Shown: positions 16,483 to 26,073, counted from the first letter of the stretch. The stretch is DNA of 29,773 nucleotides from CAZLYK01 sp964563495 (GCA_964563495.1 CAZLYK010000057.1:1-29773); one strand, 5' to 3'. The notes: generated by a model not told the origin, from the letters alone. Numbers and translations: made by a program.

Positions 16483-18018
16483 TCAACCTTTCTTCTTGCC
16501 TGGATTCTTCCCCTTCTTGCCGCCCTTGGCTGAGCCCTTAGCCGGCGCCTGCGCATCCGTATCCGTTCCCGAATCGGCTTTGGTCGCAACTGCCGCCTTG
16601 GCCAGGGCCGGTTTCCCCAGCGCGCGAGTGATATCCGACCAGCGATAGACGACCAGGCGGTAATTGCATTGATCGGCGACGGCTATGTATGTCTCTCCGC
16701 CCTGCCGATCGGTGTAGCTGGCAATCGAATCCGGCGAACAGAAATACCCCGGAGGATTGGCCTGGCCCGGGATAATCGCCCCGTCCTTGACCTGTTGCTG
16801 CAATGCTTTATTGGTCTTGTCCTCGAAATCGACCTGCGGCGAGTGGCCGAAGAACCCCATGTACCCGCCGCCGCGCGTGCGCACCGTCTGCCCCAACCCC
16901 ACCAGATCGTTGTTGAAGACGCTCGGGCGCGAAAGGTCGAAAACCTGTATGTGCCCCGCGCTTTCGTCGACCGCGAGCAGATAATGACCAAAAAGGGTCA
17001 AACCTTCGACCGAACCGTTGAAGATTGATTTACCGGACGGCCGGCCCGATCCGTCCAATTTGGAGCCGATCATCCGCCCTTTGTACGTCCCTGTCTCCCA
17101 ATCGAAGACCTGTATCACCGCGTCCTTTTCACTGGCGACGTAAAGATTGCCCGTGCCCTCATCGATCGCCACCCCTTCGCATCCATGCAGATATGTGGCG
17201 GCGCCTCCGGCCGGCCCTTTCTGGAACTGCCAGCCGGAATCGACCCTTCCATCGGGCGTGAAACGCCTGACCTCGTTGAGATGTGCGTCGACCGCATAGA
17301 TACGCCCGCGCGAGTCGATCGCGATCCCGCCCAGCTTGTCAAACCCCTGTTCGCCAAAACGCGTGCCTTTGAACTGGTAGTCATAAGGCCCGAGCGGCTT
17401 GCCCTTCTCGTCTTTTGCGCCGGGCTGTGGAGGGACGAAGGCATAGGCCAGATTGAGCGTCTGGTCAGTAGCCAGGACCGTACCATTCGGTGAAACGGCC
17501 AGATCAACGATCTCGCCGCCCAGAATACCGTGCCCGAACTCACCCAAACGGGTCTTGGTTTTGACATCCCAGACCTGGACGCGATGGTTCTTGGCGTCTG
17601 TCGCCAAAAGCGCGCCGTCGATCGCGAAGGCTATGCCGTCAGGTTTATCGAAATCCGCCGCCCCCTTGCCCGGCCGGCCGCTGCCGAACACGGCGTATGG
17701 CTCGACCGGTATCCGCCACATTTCACGCTGTGGGTCTTTTTCAGCCGGAACCGCCTCAACCTGCGTCGGAGCCTGGACAGCGGCCGGTGCCTGGGCCGGC
17801 GCGGCGGGTTGAACAGTCTTCTCCGGCGGTGCGGTGACTTGCGGCTCGGCTTCCAGCTTGACCGATGGAGGCGAATTGACGGCCTTTCCCCCCTCCTGCT
17901 TTTTTTTCTTCTTCTTTTGCGGCGCCGCATGCGCGTAACCCTGGTCCAGAAAAACCCCCGGCGAGGCCACCAGCGCCGCCAATACGAAAACAACGAGCAG
18001 ATATATCCTTGGCTTCAT
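16483..18018 (-). CDS. Secreted NHL-repeat beta-propeller protein
   Basis: A 511-aa exported protein. The signal peptide spans residues 1 to about 32 (IYLLVVFVLAALVASPGVFL then AHAA). A lysine run and a Pro/Ala/Val-rich linker follow (about residues 33-100). The body is a beta-propeller of NHL-type blades, recognisable from repeated patterns such as GIAFAIDGALLATDAKNHRV, VDLAVSPNGTVLATDQTLNL, GGIAIDSRGRIYAVDAHLNE and GVAIDEGTGNLYVASEKDAV. The tail is Lys/Gly/Ala-rich and basic. NHL propellers usually mediate binding, so no catalytic function is implied. The start has GGAGGT 6 nt upstream and is secure. It is transcribed away from the cas locus across the 18019-18430 gap. Confidence 0.8.
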   Translation of the reverse strand: MKPRIYLLVVFVLAALVASPGVFLDQGYAHAAPQKKKKKKQEGGKAVNSPPSVKLEAEPQVTAPPEKTVQPAAPAQAPAAVQAPTQVEAVPAEKDPQREMWRIPVEPYAVFGSGRPGKGAADFDKPDGIAFAIDGALLATDAKNHRVQVWDVKTKTRLGEFGHGILGGEIVDLAVSPNGTVLATDQTLNLAYAFVPPQPGAKDEKGKPLGPYDYQFKGTRFGEQGFDKLGGIAIDSRGRIYAVDAHLNEVRRFTPDGRVDSGWQFQKGPAGGAATYLHGCEGVAIDEGTGNLYVASEKDAVIQVFDWETGTYKGRMIGSKLDGSGRPSGKSIFNGSVEGLTLFGHYLLAVDESAGHIQVFDLSRPSVFNNDLVGLGQTVRTRGGGYMGFFGHSPQVDFEDKTNKALQQQVKDGAIIPGQANPPGYFCSPDSIASYTDRQGGETYIAVADQCNYRLVVYRWSDITRALGKPALAKAAVATKADSGTDTDAQAPAKGSAKGGKKGKNPGKKKG

Positions 18019-18150
18019 TGCTGCACCTCCACTGATAGTGTTCGGTCAAAGGATTGCCATGATCCGGCAAGTAAACGCCGCCGCATGAGCGCGATCTTAA
18101 CCGCCTTTCGAGCTGAGATAAAGGCGAGATTGAGCTTTGCCCGCTTTATT

Positions 18151-18211
18151 AATAGACAGGATCGACAGGATTTTTGCAGGATTTGACAAGATCAAGCCCC
18201 GGCATCTTGTC
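18151..18211 (+). repeat. AATAGACAGGAT family copy R8 (left half) with small terminator-like stem
   Basis: A left arm (AATAGACAGGATCGACAGG, then TTTTTGCAGG) matches R6 but has no right arm. It leads into an 8-bp stem GACAAGAT/ATCTTGTC (18185-18192 and 18204-18211) followed by TTTT. The rest of the gene-free stretch 18019-18430 holds only the NHL gene's ribosome site, an AT-rich tract near 18335-18350 that could be part of the cas promoter, and nothing else I can identify. Confidence 0.6.
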
Positions 18212-18430
18212 TTTTAATTTCTTCTTTACAGCCTTAATTTTGGGGACTAATCTTGAGCCGACAAATTCAGCCCCGTTCGGCGCGCAAAGGTACTCAGCAG
18301 ATTGACTTATCCGCGCGCTCAGACAATCAGGATGTATATTATATAGATATCTCCCAGTGACCGGCGTAAATCCTTTGTTTCTTTTCCGAGCGAAGTTATT
18401 TCACATCAATCAATTCCGGAGGGACCAAAA

Positions 18431-18616
18431 ATGTCGAGTCGTGGAAAATTGACTGAGAGACCGGTTGGCATCCCGACCCTGCTCGCAGATCCTATTTACT
18501 CTTTTTCTTGGGTTCATCACACATTTTTTCTTTGCCAGTCCAGTCTTCAGTGGACTGAGATTCATATTGTCACCTCAAATCAGGATTCAAATTTGATAGG
18601 GTTGCTTTTGTTATGA
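18431..18616 (+). CDS. Possible small upstream ORF coupled to the WYL regulator
   Basis: A 61-codon ORF with no recognised homology. It has a strong GGAGGG site 7 nt before its ATG, and its stop overlaps the WYL start as ATGA (18613-18616), while the WYL gene itself lacks a good ribosome site. The second half is rich in Leu, Ser and aromatic residues. A 7-bp stem CAGTCCA/TGGACTG (18536-18557) lies inside it. It could be a leader peptide that couples translation into the regulator, or a fortuitous ORF. Codon use does not decide. Confidence 0.35.
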   Translation: MSSRGKLTERPVGIPTLLADPIYSFSWVHHTFFLCQSSLQWTEIHIVTSNQDSNLIGLLLL

Positions 18617-19614
18617 GAACTGAGGTCACAGAAAACAACCAACACCGAACTACGAGGCTGATCAATCTGATCTGCGAGATCAAAACCAACCCCAGGCAAA
18701 CTCCTGAGCAACTCTGGCGATCCCTGGGAATCAGCCGTTCGCAGTTCTTCGAAGATAAAAAGGCTCTGGCCCAGATCGGTTTCGTTTTTGATTTTAACCG
18801 AAAGCTCGGGCGCTACATCATAAAAAAGGATAAATTCCTGCCGGTTTCAGACCTCACGGCAGTTGAGGTCCTTTCACTGGTGATGGCCGTCCGTCAAATC
18901 TCTGCCGCTGGCGACCATACACTGGCCTTCGACGCAATCAAGGCAATCAAGAAAATCATTGCCAACTCTGAAAAACGAGTCCGTGATTTACTTGAATATG
19001 CAATCGATGACGATGTCCTCAAGAACAGATTCAAAGTGGACTCACAAATCATCGACGAGTTATGGCAATCGCAAGAAAGATGTTTGAGGTTGGAGATCTT
19101 ATATGACGATTTTTCACAGCAGCGTGAGCGGATATTGCAGATTGACCCCTATACGATCTATTTCAAGGGTCGCGCACTCTACCTTGACGCTTTCGACCCG
19201 GCAGAGAAAAAAGTGCTGATGCTGCGGGTGAGCCGTGTAAAACGGATTCTACGCCATGTTGGAAATTTTGCTGTGCGTGATGATTACAACTTCCGCGAGC
19301 GTCATCGTTACAGCTTCCGAGTCTTGACCAGCGACAAACCACCGCAACTTGTTCGAATCAAGTTTTCCCCAAATGCAGCGCGATACATTGATGAAGCCTA
19401 CCACCACCAGTCGCAGAAGAAACTTATGTTTGCTGATGGAAGTTTGGTTTTGAGCTTGACGGTGAGCGATCCCCGTGAAGTGATGTGGTATTTGGTCTTT
19501 CCTTGGGGCGAGGAGGCGGAGATTTTGGAGCCACAGTGGTTGCGGGATGAGGCAATGCGCATAGCTCGAAGTATTCTGGCAAGATACCAGGCAACCGGTG
19601 GGGAACCAAGATGA
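18613..19614 (+). CDS. WYL-domain transcriptional regulator of the cas locus
   Basis: A 333-aa regulator. The N-terminal helix-turn-helix (about residues 15-60, LINLICEIKTNPRQTPEQLW then LGISRSQFFEDKKALAQIGF) is followed by a linker helix region. A WYL domain from about residue 150 includes YTIYFKGRALYLDAFDP and LMLRVSRVKRIL, and a C-terminal WCX-like part contains SDPREVMWYLVFPWGEEAEI. WYL regulators often precede type I-D and other CRISPR-Cas operons and control cas expression, usually as repressors that sense a nucleic-acid ligand. The stop overlaps the cas3d start (ATGA at 19611-19614), so it is co-translated with the interference genes. Its own start overlaps the upstream small ORF. Confidence 0.88.
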   Translation: MRTEVTENNQHRTTRLINLICEIKTNPRQTPEQLWRSLGISRSQFFEDKKALAQIGFVFDFNRKLGRYIIKKDKFLPVSDLTAVEVLSLVMAVRQISAAGDHTLAFDAIKAIKKIIANSEKRVRDLLEYAIDDDVLKNRFKVDSQIIDELWQSQERCLRLEILYDDFSQQRERILQIDPYTIYFKGRALYLDAFDPAEKKVLMLRVSRVKRILRHVGNFAVRDDYNFRERHRYSFRVLTSDKPPQLVRIKFSPNAARYIDEAYHHQSQKKLMFADGSLVLSLTVSDPREVMWYLVFPWGEEAEILEPQWLRDEAMRIARSILARYQATGGEPR

Positions 19615-21770
19615 AACAAGTAATCCTCAAGGCAGTCTATTCAAGGCTTGCACCAGGCGATGAACCCGACAGCTTCATCAACAATCGCCGCCTTTCGCAG
19701 CATCAAGCGCGGACATATCAACTGGTCAGCGATCCCAATCTGGATGTGATATTCAATACGGCTCTAACCGGTGATGGCAAAAGCCTAGCGGCATATCTGC
19801 CCGCCCTACGCGACAACCGCTGCACGATGGGATTGTATCCGACCAATGAACTCTGCCGTGATCAGGAAAATCAGGTGGACGGTTATGTCAAACAACTTTC
19901 ATTCGCGCCGCGTCCGCAGCGCGTGTGCCGCTTGAGCGGGGAACAACTGACTGAATACGCGGATGAACACGGCGTCTCCAGACAGACCGATCTGCTGCGC
20001 CGCATCGAGCAGAGTGAAATCCTGCTGACGAACCCGGACATCTACCACCTGATTATGAATGGCTACTACTTACGCCATAGCGATGCGCGAGACAAGGTCT
20101 TCAGCCCGTTGATCAAAAACTTCGCGTTGACCATCTTTGATGAGTTTCACATCTTCAGTGCGCCGCAGATTGTCAGCGTCGTCAACGCGATGCTGCTCGC
20201 GCGCGCCACACACGGTGCTGGCAACCGCAAGTTTCTCTTCCTCTCCGCCACGCCGTCAGAACAACTGCGCGCCAATCTCGAACGCGCCGGACTCCGCTAC
20301 ACTATTGTCGAAGGTGAATACCTCCACACACTTGCCGACAAAGCCATGGCGGTTGACCTCAATGAATACCGTCGTATCACGCATCAAGTCGGCCTGTCCT
20401 TCGACATCATCACTCGACCCGATAGGACCGCTGAGCAATGGCCGGTCGAAAATGCCGGAGAGGTGATCGTCAAATTCTTTCGCGAGCATCCGGGCTCGCG
20501 CTGCGCGGTGATTCTCAATTCTGTCGGCGCGGTTAAACGCTGTGTCAATCAACTGCGCTCGTTTCTCAAGGGTCAAAGCATCTCGGTCGGCGAAAACACA
20601 GGCTTTTCGACCAAAGACGAACGCTACGAGTCCATGACCAAAGATGTCCTCATCGGCACTTCGACGATAGACATCGGCATAGATTTCAAGATTAACCTGC
20701 TGATCTTCGAGGCGACTGACGCGGGCAACTTTATTCAACGGCTGGGGCGGCTGGGCCGCCACGACGGTTATGAAAATGAGCAAGGCGAAACAATCAAGTT
20801 CACCGCATTTCAAGCCTACGCGCTTGTGCCGCAGTTCATCCACGAGCGGTTGTTTGAAAAGCCCGATGCTGCCAGCACGACGCCGCTGCAAGACGGCGCG
20901 TGCTATGACCGTCAGACATTTTTCGACAAATTGCGTGAGGTCTACCCGCCGGTCAACGATTTCAAACGCTACGCGCAACGCTGGGGCGGCCTCCAATCGG
21001 CTTACGTTTACTTGTCTCTCGGTAAGCAAGAGATCAAAACGGCATACGAAGGAATTCGTGAGAAGCTACGCGCCGATTACGAAAGCGCGTTCGAACTGAA
21101 CTGGAAACAGCAGATTGGCAGGGTGTACGCCTATCAGAAAGGCAAGCAGCAGGATGAGAAAACTATCCTTGATGTCGCGCGCAGCTTTCGCGGCGGCGGC
21201 GCGTTGGAATGCGCCGTGATTGATTGCACAGTGGCCGACGAACAGCAACAGTTCAAAACCTATGGTCTGCCAGGGCTGCTGACCAACTGCGTGATCGCAG
21301 AAGTCCTCGGTGAAGACGAATTCAAAGCGCGCGCCGAAAAAGCCGGAGTCGCTCTGGCAAAGTTCCGGTATTGCAAGTTGTATTTGGCAATCAGCGGTTA
21401 TCGCGATGCCCCCGCACGATGGCGTTTTCACTTGCAGACGGATCTGAGCAGCCAAGTCATTGACCGCGTGCAGGCGACGACAGGGATTTCAGTTATTCTC
21501 CCAGACTCCGAATTTGAAAACCCAATCAATCGTCATTTGAAACTGTTCAAGCTGGTCTACTACATCGTCCGGCTTGATAACTTTTCAGCCAAACGGCGCG
21601 GCAGTTTGCCGCAACTTTTCGCACTCTACCCACTTTCCGATTTACGCACGATGAGCGACCCGCAGCCGATTTATAGCATCGCGTTCGGACAGGAAGCGTT
21701 GTTGGCTGAAACGGCGTTCTTTTACCTCAACTCTTACTTCAATGCGAAAGAGACAGTATTGATCGTGTAA
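19611..21770 (+). CDS. cas3d: Cas3 helicase, subtype I-D (no HD domain)
   Basis: A 719-aa superfamily 2 helicase that unwinds target DNA after R-loop formation. Motifs in order: Walker A variant TGDGKS (residues 53-58), DExH-type DEFH (177-180), motif III SAT (212-214), and GTSTIDIGIDF then QRLGRLGRH (from Gln376) for motifs V and VI. There is no N-terminal HD nuclease, as expected for I-D, where cleavage is done by the HD domain of Cas10d. The ATG at 19611 has GGGGA 6 nt upstream and overlaps the WYL stop. The downstream cas10d gene starts 14 nt after the stop. The length is normal for the family and no damage is visible. Confidence 0.93.
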   Translation: MKQVILKAVYSRLAPGDEPDSFINNRRLSQHQARTYQLVSDPNLDVIFNTALTGDGKSLAAYLPALRDNRCTMGLYPTNELCRDQENQVDGYVKQLSFAPRPQRVCRLSGEQLTEYADEHGVSRQTDLLRRIEQSEILLTNPDIYHLIMNGYYLRHSDARDKVFSPLIKNFALTIFDEFHIFSAPQIVSVVNAMLLARATHGAGNRKFLFLSATPSEQLRANLERAGLRYTIVEGEYLHTLADKAMAVDLNEYRRITHQVGLSFDIITRPDRTAEQWPVENAGEVIVKFFREHPGSRCAVILNSVGAVKRCVNQLRSFLKGQSISVGENTGFSTKDERYESMTKDVLIGTSTIDIGIDFKINLLIFEATDAGNFIQRLGRLGRHDGYENEQGETIKFTAFQAYALVPQFIHERLFEKPDAASTTPLQDGACYDRQTFFDKLREVYPPVNDFKRYAQRWGGLQSAYVYLSLGKQEIKTAYEGIREKLRADYESAFELNWKQQIGRVYAYQKGKQQDEKTILDVARSFRGGGALECAVIDCTVADEQQQFKTYGLPGLLTNCVIAEVLGEDEFKARAEKAGVALAKFRYCKLYLAISGYRDAPARWRFHLQTDLSSQVIDRVQATTGISVILPDSEFENPINRHLKLFKLVYYIVRLDNFSAKRRGSLPQLFALYPLSDLRTMSDPQPIYSIAFGQEALLAETAFFYLNSYFNAKETVLIV

Positions 21771-21784
21771 GACAGGATGAAGAC

Positions 21785-24700
21785 ATGGAAGACAAATTGA
21801 TGTTCCCCATTGATGAAGACGAATTGAGCGAGTCTTTGCGCGATGAAGAGCACGATGAAGTGTCGCGTGAAATCACAGCGCCTGAACTGCTCACAGTCAA
21901 ACTAATCCGCGAAGCCGTGCGGCGCGAAAATCCTGACGACACAGCGCTCGACGATTTCGCACGGTTGATCGTGCCGAAGATGCTCAGCGAACTCGCTGGA
22001 TACACAGCAAAAGGGGGAGCAGCGTGGATTAAGAAAAAATTGGAAGAAGGCATCAAATCAGACCGCGCAGTTGAAGACCAATCATTAACGGCACACTTGC
22101 TCAATGGCTTGCTGCCGGTTACTGCACTGATTCGCCGCCTTCGCCAACTCGACACGAGCGTGGCGCGTTACCTCGACGAAAAAGCCTACCGCTTCTTCAT
22201 CGCCGGTTACATTTTGCACGACTGGGAGAAGCTGCCTGGCGTTTCGGCAATGCTGGAAGCGAAATTCGGCAAAGGCTTCAAGCCCGATCCGATCAAGCAT
22301 CGTGACGTGTTCGAGGAGGTGTTGATTGAATGGACGCGCAAGCTCGGCTTGGATGAATTCCTGGCGGCGGGCGGACTTGGTTCGATCAACGGCCATCTGG
22401 ACACGCTGGCCTGGATTACGCAGAATACGCAGGAACGCTACGACACGCATCGCCCGACCATCGGCTTCAACCTGACTTTGGAAGAAAAGGTTTGCGAGCT
22501 ATGTGCGAATTTGACGAAGCTGGCCGACAAGCTGGCTTCAATCGTCAAACATCCGGCGGACGTAACGCAGACTTCAATCACCGATCTGCTGCATCGTTTG
22601 AGCGACGGGCAGTTGCGCTTCACCTATCACAGCCTTGCCGAAGTGCGTGGCGTGCTAACGAACATCATCAACAACGCACTCCTCGATGCACACCGCGAGC
22701 GTGGATGGCAGCCGTTTCTCTTCTTCCCCAACGGCGTTGCCTATTTCGGTTCGAACAATGCACAAAGCGTTGATGCGGCAAACTTGCCAGATGCGGTGGT
22801 GGCGAAGGTACGCGCATTGTGCACGCGGCAACTCGCGCAACGCTTCGTCGGTTTCGGTCGTGACGGGAAAGGGTTGAAGTTCGCCGAATACTACTGGCTC
22901 TTTTTCGACCCAGCCGAATTGATTCAGGTTGGCGCAGGCGCGGCGTGCAAAAAACTGCACGAGGGCAGCAACTCGGTCTCTGTTGAGCGCAGCGCTAAAC
23001 TCGCTGAATTTCGCGCCAAAGGGCTTTTGCCAGCAACCCTGGATGTGGGGTTTGGCGAGGACATCAGGATTGATCAGCTCGCCGAGTTCTGCGATCTAGC
23101 GGAGCGCAAGGTATGGCAAGAATTCTGCGCCAAGTGTAAGGTCAAAAACCCGCCTGACGCAGCACTGGTCATTCTAGCCCAGCTTGGTCTTGGTGCATTT
23201 CGCTCTGATTTCGATTCGATTGCGAAACTCAATGAGGCCATTCGCAAGGCGGGTGAGAAAGGCAATACCGGCGGTGTGCCGCTGACCTGGTATTACATCG
23301 CAGCGCAGTATTTCAAACAGCCGCACAACAAGGGCAAGAATGCAAATGATGTGCAGGACCTAATATCCAGTCTTGCCAACGCACTGGCTGAAAAGGTCAA
23401 GGATGCGATTCCGCAGAATGTGAATGATGGTTGGGGTGACGTGCGCTGCTACGTGACTGCTATAGCGAGTTTACCTGCAGCAAGTAGGCACCTTGAGCCC
23501 AGGCAGTTTTTAGACGAGTTCAAGCAGTACGAAAAAGCCAAGTTGCGTGGCGGTAAACCCTGCTCGTTGTGCAGTTCGAGTTATTCCGCGCGGGAGCAAG
23601 AAGAACCAGCTACGCTCTTTGCGCCCCAAGTCTTCACGAACAAACAACCCCTCTTTGGCTCGAAAGCCATCCGCCACATTTGCAGCATCTGCTCGGCCGA
23701 AACGATGCTGCGTCAAATCTTGATGAGCCGTACCAATGCCAGTGGCAAAAATTTTGAAAGTGGCAAATACCGCTACCTATATATCTACCCAACCTATTAC
23801 TTTACGACGGAGACTAATCGCTTTCTACGCGACGCTTACCAGAAATTGCGTGCGACCAGCTTTCGGACAGACGTGCGCAATCACTTGGTGAGCCGTGAGA
23901 CCCACGAAATTGATTTCACTACCGCTCGCTTTCAAAGCCTCGACAGCCTGCTGATTGATGAGACGTTGGAGATGGAGCAGGATCGTTTTTTCAAGATGCA
24001 GTACCCCGAAGATGAAGCACTAACCTTCTTCTTTGCTGGAATACCTCAACGAAAACCAAAGAAGGATGAAAAGATAACTGACACCGAAAGCTGGGTGATG
24101 CCGGCCTTTCTGGCGCTTGTGCTACCGTTCGTGTTCGACGCGAAGGTTGTCGTGTCAGAGTCGTCTGTGCCGCTCTTCAACAGTGGCGCTGATTTTGAAG
24201 AGACCGTCTTCATTGATGCCCCTCATTCGTTCGCTGAGTTGCTCATGACTAAGCTGCGGCTGCGGCTTGATGAAATCTTGCCAAATTTACAGCGCCTAGC
24301 TGCCGCCTACATAATCCATCTCGACGCCAACTCACAACAAGGGAAGAGCGGCTACGACGCGAAGTGGGGCAGATTCAGCGAACTGGCACGCGACTTAGCC
24401 TCGTCGCCGCTCTACGTATTCCACTACCTCAACGTCTGGCTGAGAAAGCAACCGAAACTCGACGCGCCGCCGATTGACCGTGTGCGCGAATATCTGAAGC
24501 TGTATGACTACATCGAACCGGAAACCGAGCAGGAGCGAAAAGCTATGAACCATCCAAGAAAACTGACCGAACTTTACCGCCGCTTCTATCGCGCCAAGGG
24601 ATTCAAATCCAATGCAATCCTGAAGCCGATAGACTTTGCCGCTGACACCATCCTCAAAGCCGACCGTAGTCTTTTCACAACAGATTCCGGCGCATTGACG

Positions 24701-25027
24701 GATGTGGTTGCCGCATCTTTGAACAAACTGTTGGATCGGGTTTTGAGCAATTCAGCCGAAGGGTATTCGCCGATGAAGGGAGCGGAAGAACGCCGTCTCG
24801 CTGTGCGCGAATTCGCCGAATACTTTGTCAACGACTTATTCATCGGCGCACTCAAAGGCGATGCCGCTCGATTAGCAGGCACGCAACTCAACCTGTTGCG
24901 CGACACCTGCAACACACTCTACCGCGAAATGGCTGATCGCGAGCGCACCGAAAAACGCGCTTTGGCGACTGCCGCTGGAGCAGACGCAACCGATAGCATC
25001 AACAACGACGAAGAACAGGAGGACTAA
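21785..25027 (+). CDS. cas10d: Cas10d (Csc3), large subunit with HD nuclease, subtype I-D
   Basis: A 1080-aa large subunit of the I-D Cascade. The N-terminal HD domain has His104 and the paired His145-Asp146 in GYILHDWEKLPG. In I-D this domain supplies the DNA nuclease activity that Cas3 lacks. A zinc finger is formed by Cys593-x2-Cys596 and Cys633-x2-Cys636. No GGDD is present, so cyclic oligoadenylate synthesis is not expected. The C-terminal roughly 160 residues are helical and correspond to the small-subunit-like part, with an internal start at 24545. The ATG at 21785 follows AGGATGA. The gene is intact and is followed within 2 nt by csc2, whose ribosome site overlaps its end. Confidence 0.94.
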   Translation: MEDKLMFPIDEDELSESLRDEEHDEVSREITAPELLTVKLIREAVRRENPDDTALDDFARLIVPKMLSELAGYTAKGGAAWIKKKLEEGIKSDRAVEDQSLTAHLLNGLLPVTALIRRLRQLDTSVARYLDEKAYRFFIAGYILHDWEKLPGVSAMLEAKFGKGFKPDPIKHRDVFEEVLIEWTRKLGLDEFLAAGGLGSINGHLDTLAWITQNTQERYDTHRPTIGFNLTLEEKVCELCANLTKLADKLASIVKHPADVTQTSITDLLHRLSDGQLRFTYHSLAEVRGVLTNIINNALLDAHRERGWQPFLFFPNGVAYFGSNNAQSVDAANLPDAVVAKVRALCTRQLAQRFVGFGRDGKGLKFAEYYWLFFDPAELIQVGAGAACKKLHEGSNSVSVERSAKLAEFRAKGLLPATLDVGFGEDIRIDQLAEFCDLAERKVWQEFCAKCKVKNPPDAALVILAQLGLGAFRSDFDSIAKLNEAIRKAGEKGNTGGVPLTWYYIAAQYFKQPHNKGKNANDVQDLISSLANALAEKVKDAIPQNVNDGWGDVRCYVTAIASLPAASRHLEPRQFLDEFKQYEKAKLRGGKPCSLCSSSYSAREQEEPATLFAPQVFTNKQPLFGSKAIRHICSICSAETMLRQILMSRTNASGKNFESGKYRYLYIYPTYYFTTETNRFLRDAYQKLRATSFRTDVRNHLVSRETHEIDFTTARFQSLDSLLIDETLEMEQDRFFKMQYPEDEALTFFFAGIPQRKPKKDEKITDTESWVMPAFLALVLPFVFDAKVVVSESSVPLFNSGADFEETVFIDAPHSFAELLMTKLRLRLDEILPNLQRLAAAYIIHLDANSQQGKSGYDAKWGRFSELARDLASSPLYVFHYLNVWLRKQPKLDAPPIDRVREYLKLYDYIEPETEQERKAMNHPRKLTELYRRFYRAKGFKSNAILKPIDFAADTILKADRSLFTTDSGALTDVVAASLNKLLDRVLSNSAEGYSPMKGAEERRLAVREFAEYFVNDLFIGALKGDAARLAGTQLNLLRDTCNTLYREMADRERTEKRALATAAGADATDSINNDEEQED
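24545..25027 (+). CDS. cas11d: Putative internally initiated Cas11d small subunit
   Basis: An in-frame ATG at codon 921 of cas10d (24545) is preceded by AGGAG at 24531-24535 with a 9-nt spacer. It would give a 160-aa, largely helical product (MNHPRKLTELYRRFYRAKG ...) of small-subunit size. Independent translation of the small subunit from inside the large-subunit gene is established for some type I systems, including I-D. No separate small-subunit gene is present here, so this is the natural candidate. The call rests on the ribosome site, frame, size and precedent, not on homology that I can measure. Confidence 0.6.
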   Translation: MNHPRKLTELYRRFYRAKGFKSNAILKPIDFAADTILKADRSLFTTDSGALTDVVAASLNKLLDRVLSNSAEGYSPMKGAEERRLAVREFAEYFVNDLFIGALKGDAARLAGTQLNLLRDTCNTLYREMADRERTEKRALATAAGADATDSINNDEEQED

Positions 25028-25029
25028 CA

Positions 25030-26064
25030 ATGTCATTTCTCAAATCAATCAACGAAAAATACTTTCATCAGGCCATCCCGCCCAAACCAATGGGCAAGTA
25101 CGCGCACATCATCTCGTGCCGCGTGACAGAGTCCTATCCGCTCTTTCAGACCGATGGAGAACTCAACACGGCTCGCGTGCGCATGGGATTGAAGCAAGGC
25201 CAGCCAATCAGGCGATTGGTGATGTTCAAACGAAAGCAGTCTACGCCGGAACGATTGGCCGGGCGTGAACTGCTGCGTCGTTACGAACTGGTTTCGATGG
25301 TTTCGACGGATGACGGCGGTAGGAAGAAGAAAGCTGCGAAGGGCGCCGATTACGGCGAATGCGATTACAACATTGGATTCTGCCAGCGTTGCGCCGATTG
25401 CATCCTCTACGGCTTCGCCATCGGCGACACCGGTTCCGAGAAGTCGAAGGTCGTGGTGGATTCGGCTTTCTCGATCACGCCGTTTGAGGATTCGCATGTC
25501 AAGTTGACACTCAATGCCCCTTGGGAAGACGGCACGATGTCGCGCGAAGGGACAACCACTTCCCGCATCAATTCGCAGGATCATGTCATCCCGCAGACCT
25601 TCTTTCCGAGCATCATCACGATCAAAGACCCGACCGAAGCGGGCTTCCTGTACGTGATGAATAATCTGACGCGAACCAAACATTACGGCGCGCAGACCAC
25701 ACGCACCGGTCGTATGCGCAACCTCATCCTGGGCGCGGTCTTTGCCGACGGCGAGATCACCAGCAATCTGCGGTTGACACAGGCAGCTTGCGATCTGCTC
25801 AGCGAGCGCAATCAAATTTCTCTGCCCGACCCGATTCAGGAAGAACACGTCTCGCAAGCCATCAACGATGCGCTGCCGGAGTTGCTCCGAGATGACGGCG
25901 TCGCCTTCGAGCTCATTCAGGGCGAGGGTTTGCAGAAGCTGCTCGGTGAAGTGGCTGCGATCACGCAAGATGAAGCCGCGTTGAAGGCGCTGCTGGCCAC
26001 GATTAACGGCGAGGCGAACGACTACGCGAGCACGTACATCAAGCCCGAGAAGAAGGCCGAATAG
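25030..26064 (+). CDS. csc2: Csc2 (Cas7d) backbone protein, subtype I-D
   Basis: A 344-aa RAMP-type protein that polymerises along the crRNA to form the I-D Cascade backbone. It opens with SFLKSINEKYFHQAIPPKPM. It has a zinc-binding-like cysteine cluster Cys111, Cys118, Cys121 and Cys124 (CDYNIGFCQRCADC), followed by LYGFAIGD and the long thumb/insertion region ending RTGRMRNLILGAVFADGEI. These are Csc2 features. The start has GGAGG 8 nt upstream, overlapping the end of cas10d. csc1 follows after 9 nt with its own strong ribosome site. The length is normal. Confidence 0.93.
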   Translation: MSFLKSINEKYFHQAIPPKPMGKYAHIISCRVTESYPLFQTDGELNTARVRMGLKQGQPIRRLVMFKRKQSTPERLAGRELLRRYELVSMVSTDDGGRKKKAAKGADYGECDYNIGFCQRCADCILYGFAIGDTGSEKSKVVVDSAFSITPFEDSHVKLTLNAPWEDGTMSREGTTTSRINSQDHVIPQTFFPSIITIKDPTEAGFLYVMNNLTRTKHYGAQTTRTGRMRNLILGAVFADGEITSNLRLTQAACDLLSERNQISLPDPIQEEHVSQAINDALPELLRDDGVAFELIQGEGLQKLLGEVAAITQDEAALKALLATINGEANDYASTYIKPEKKAE

Positions 26065-26073
26065 GAGGGAGCG

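Noticed and set aside
18302..18350. Sigma-70 promoter for the cas operon (TTGACT and an AT-rich tract)
   Set aside because: The spacing between TTGACT and any -10-like hexamer is about 27 nt, too long. The AT tract may still matter, but no defined promoter can be called.
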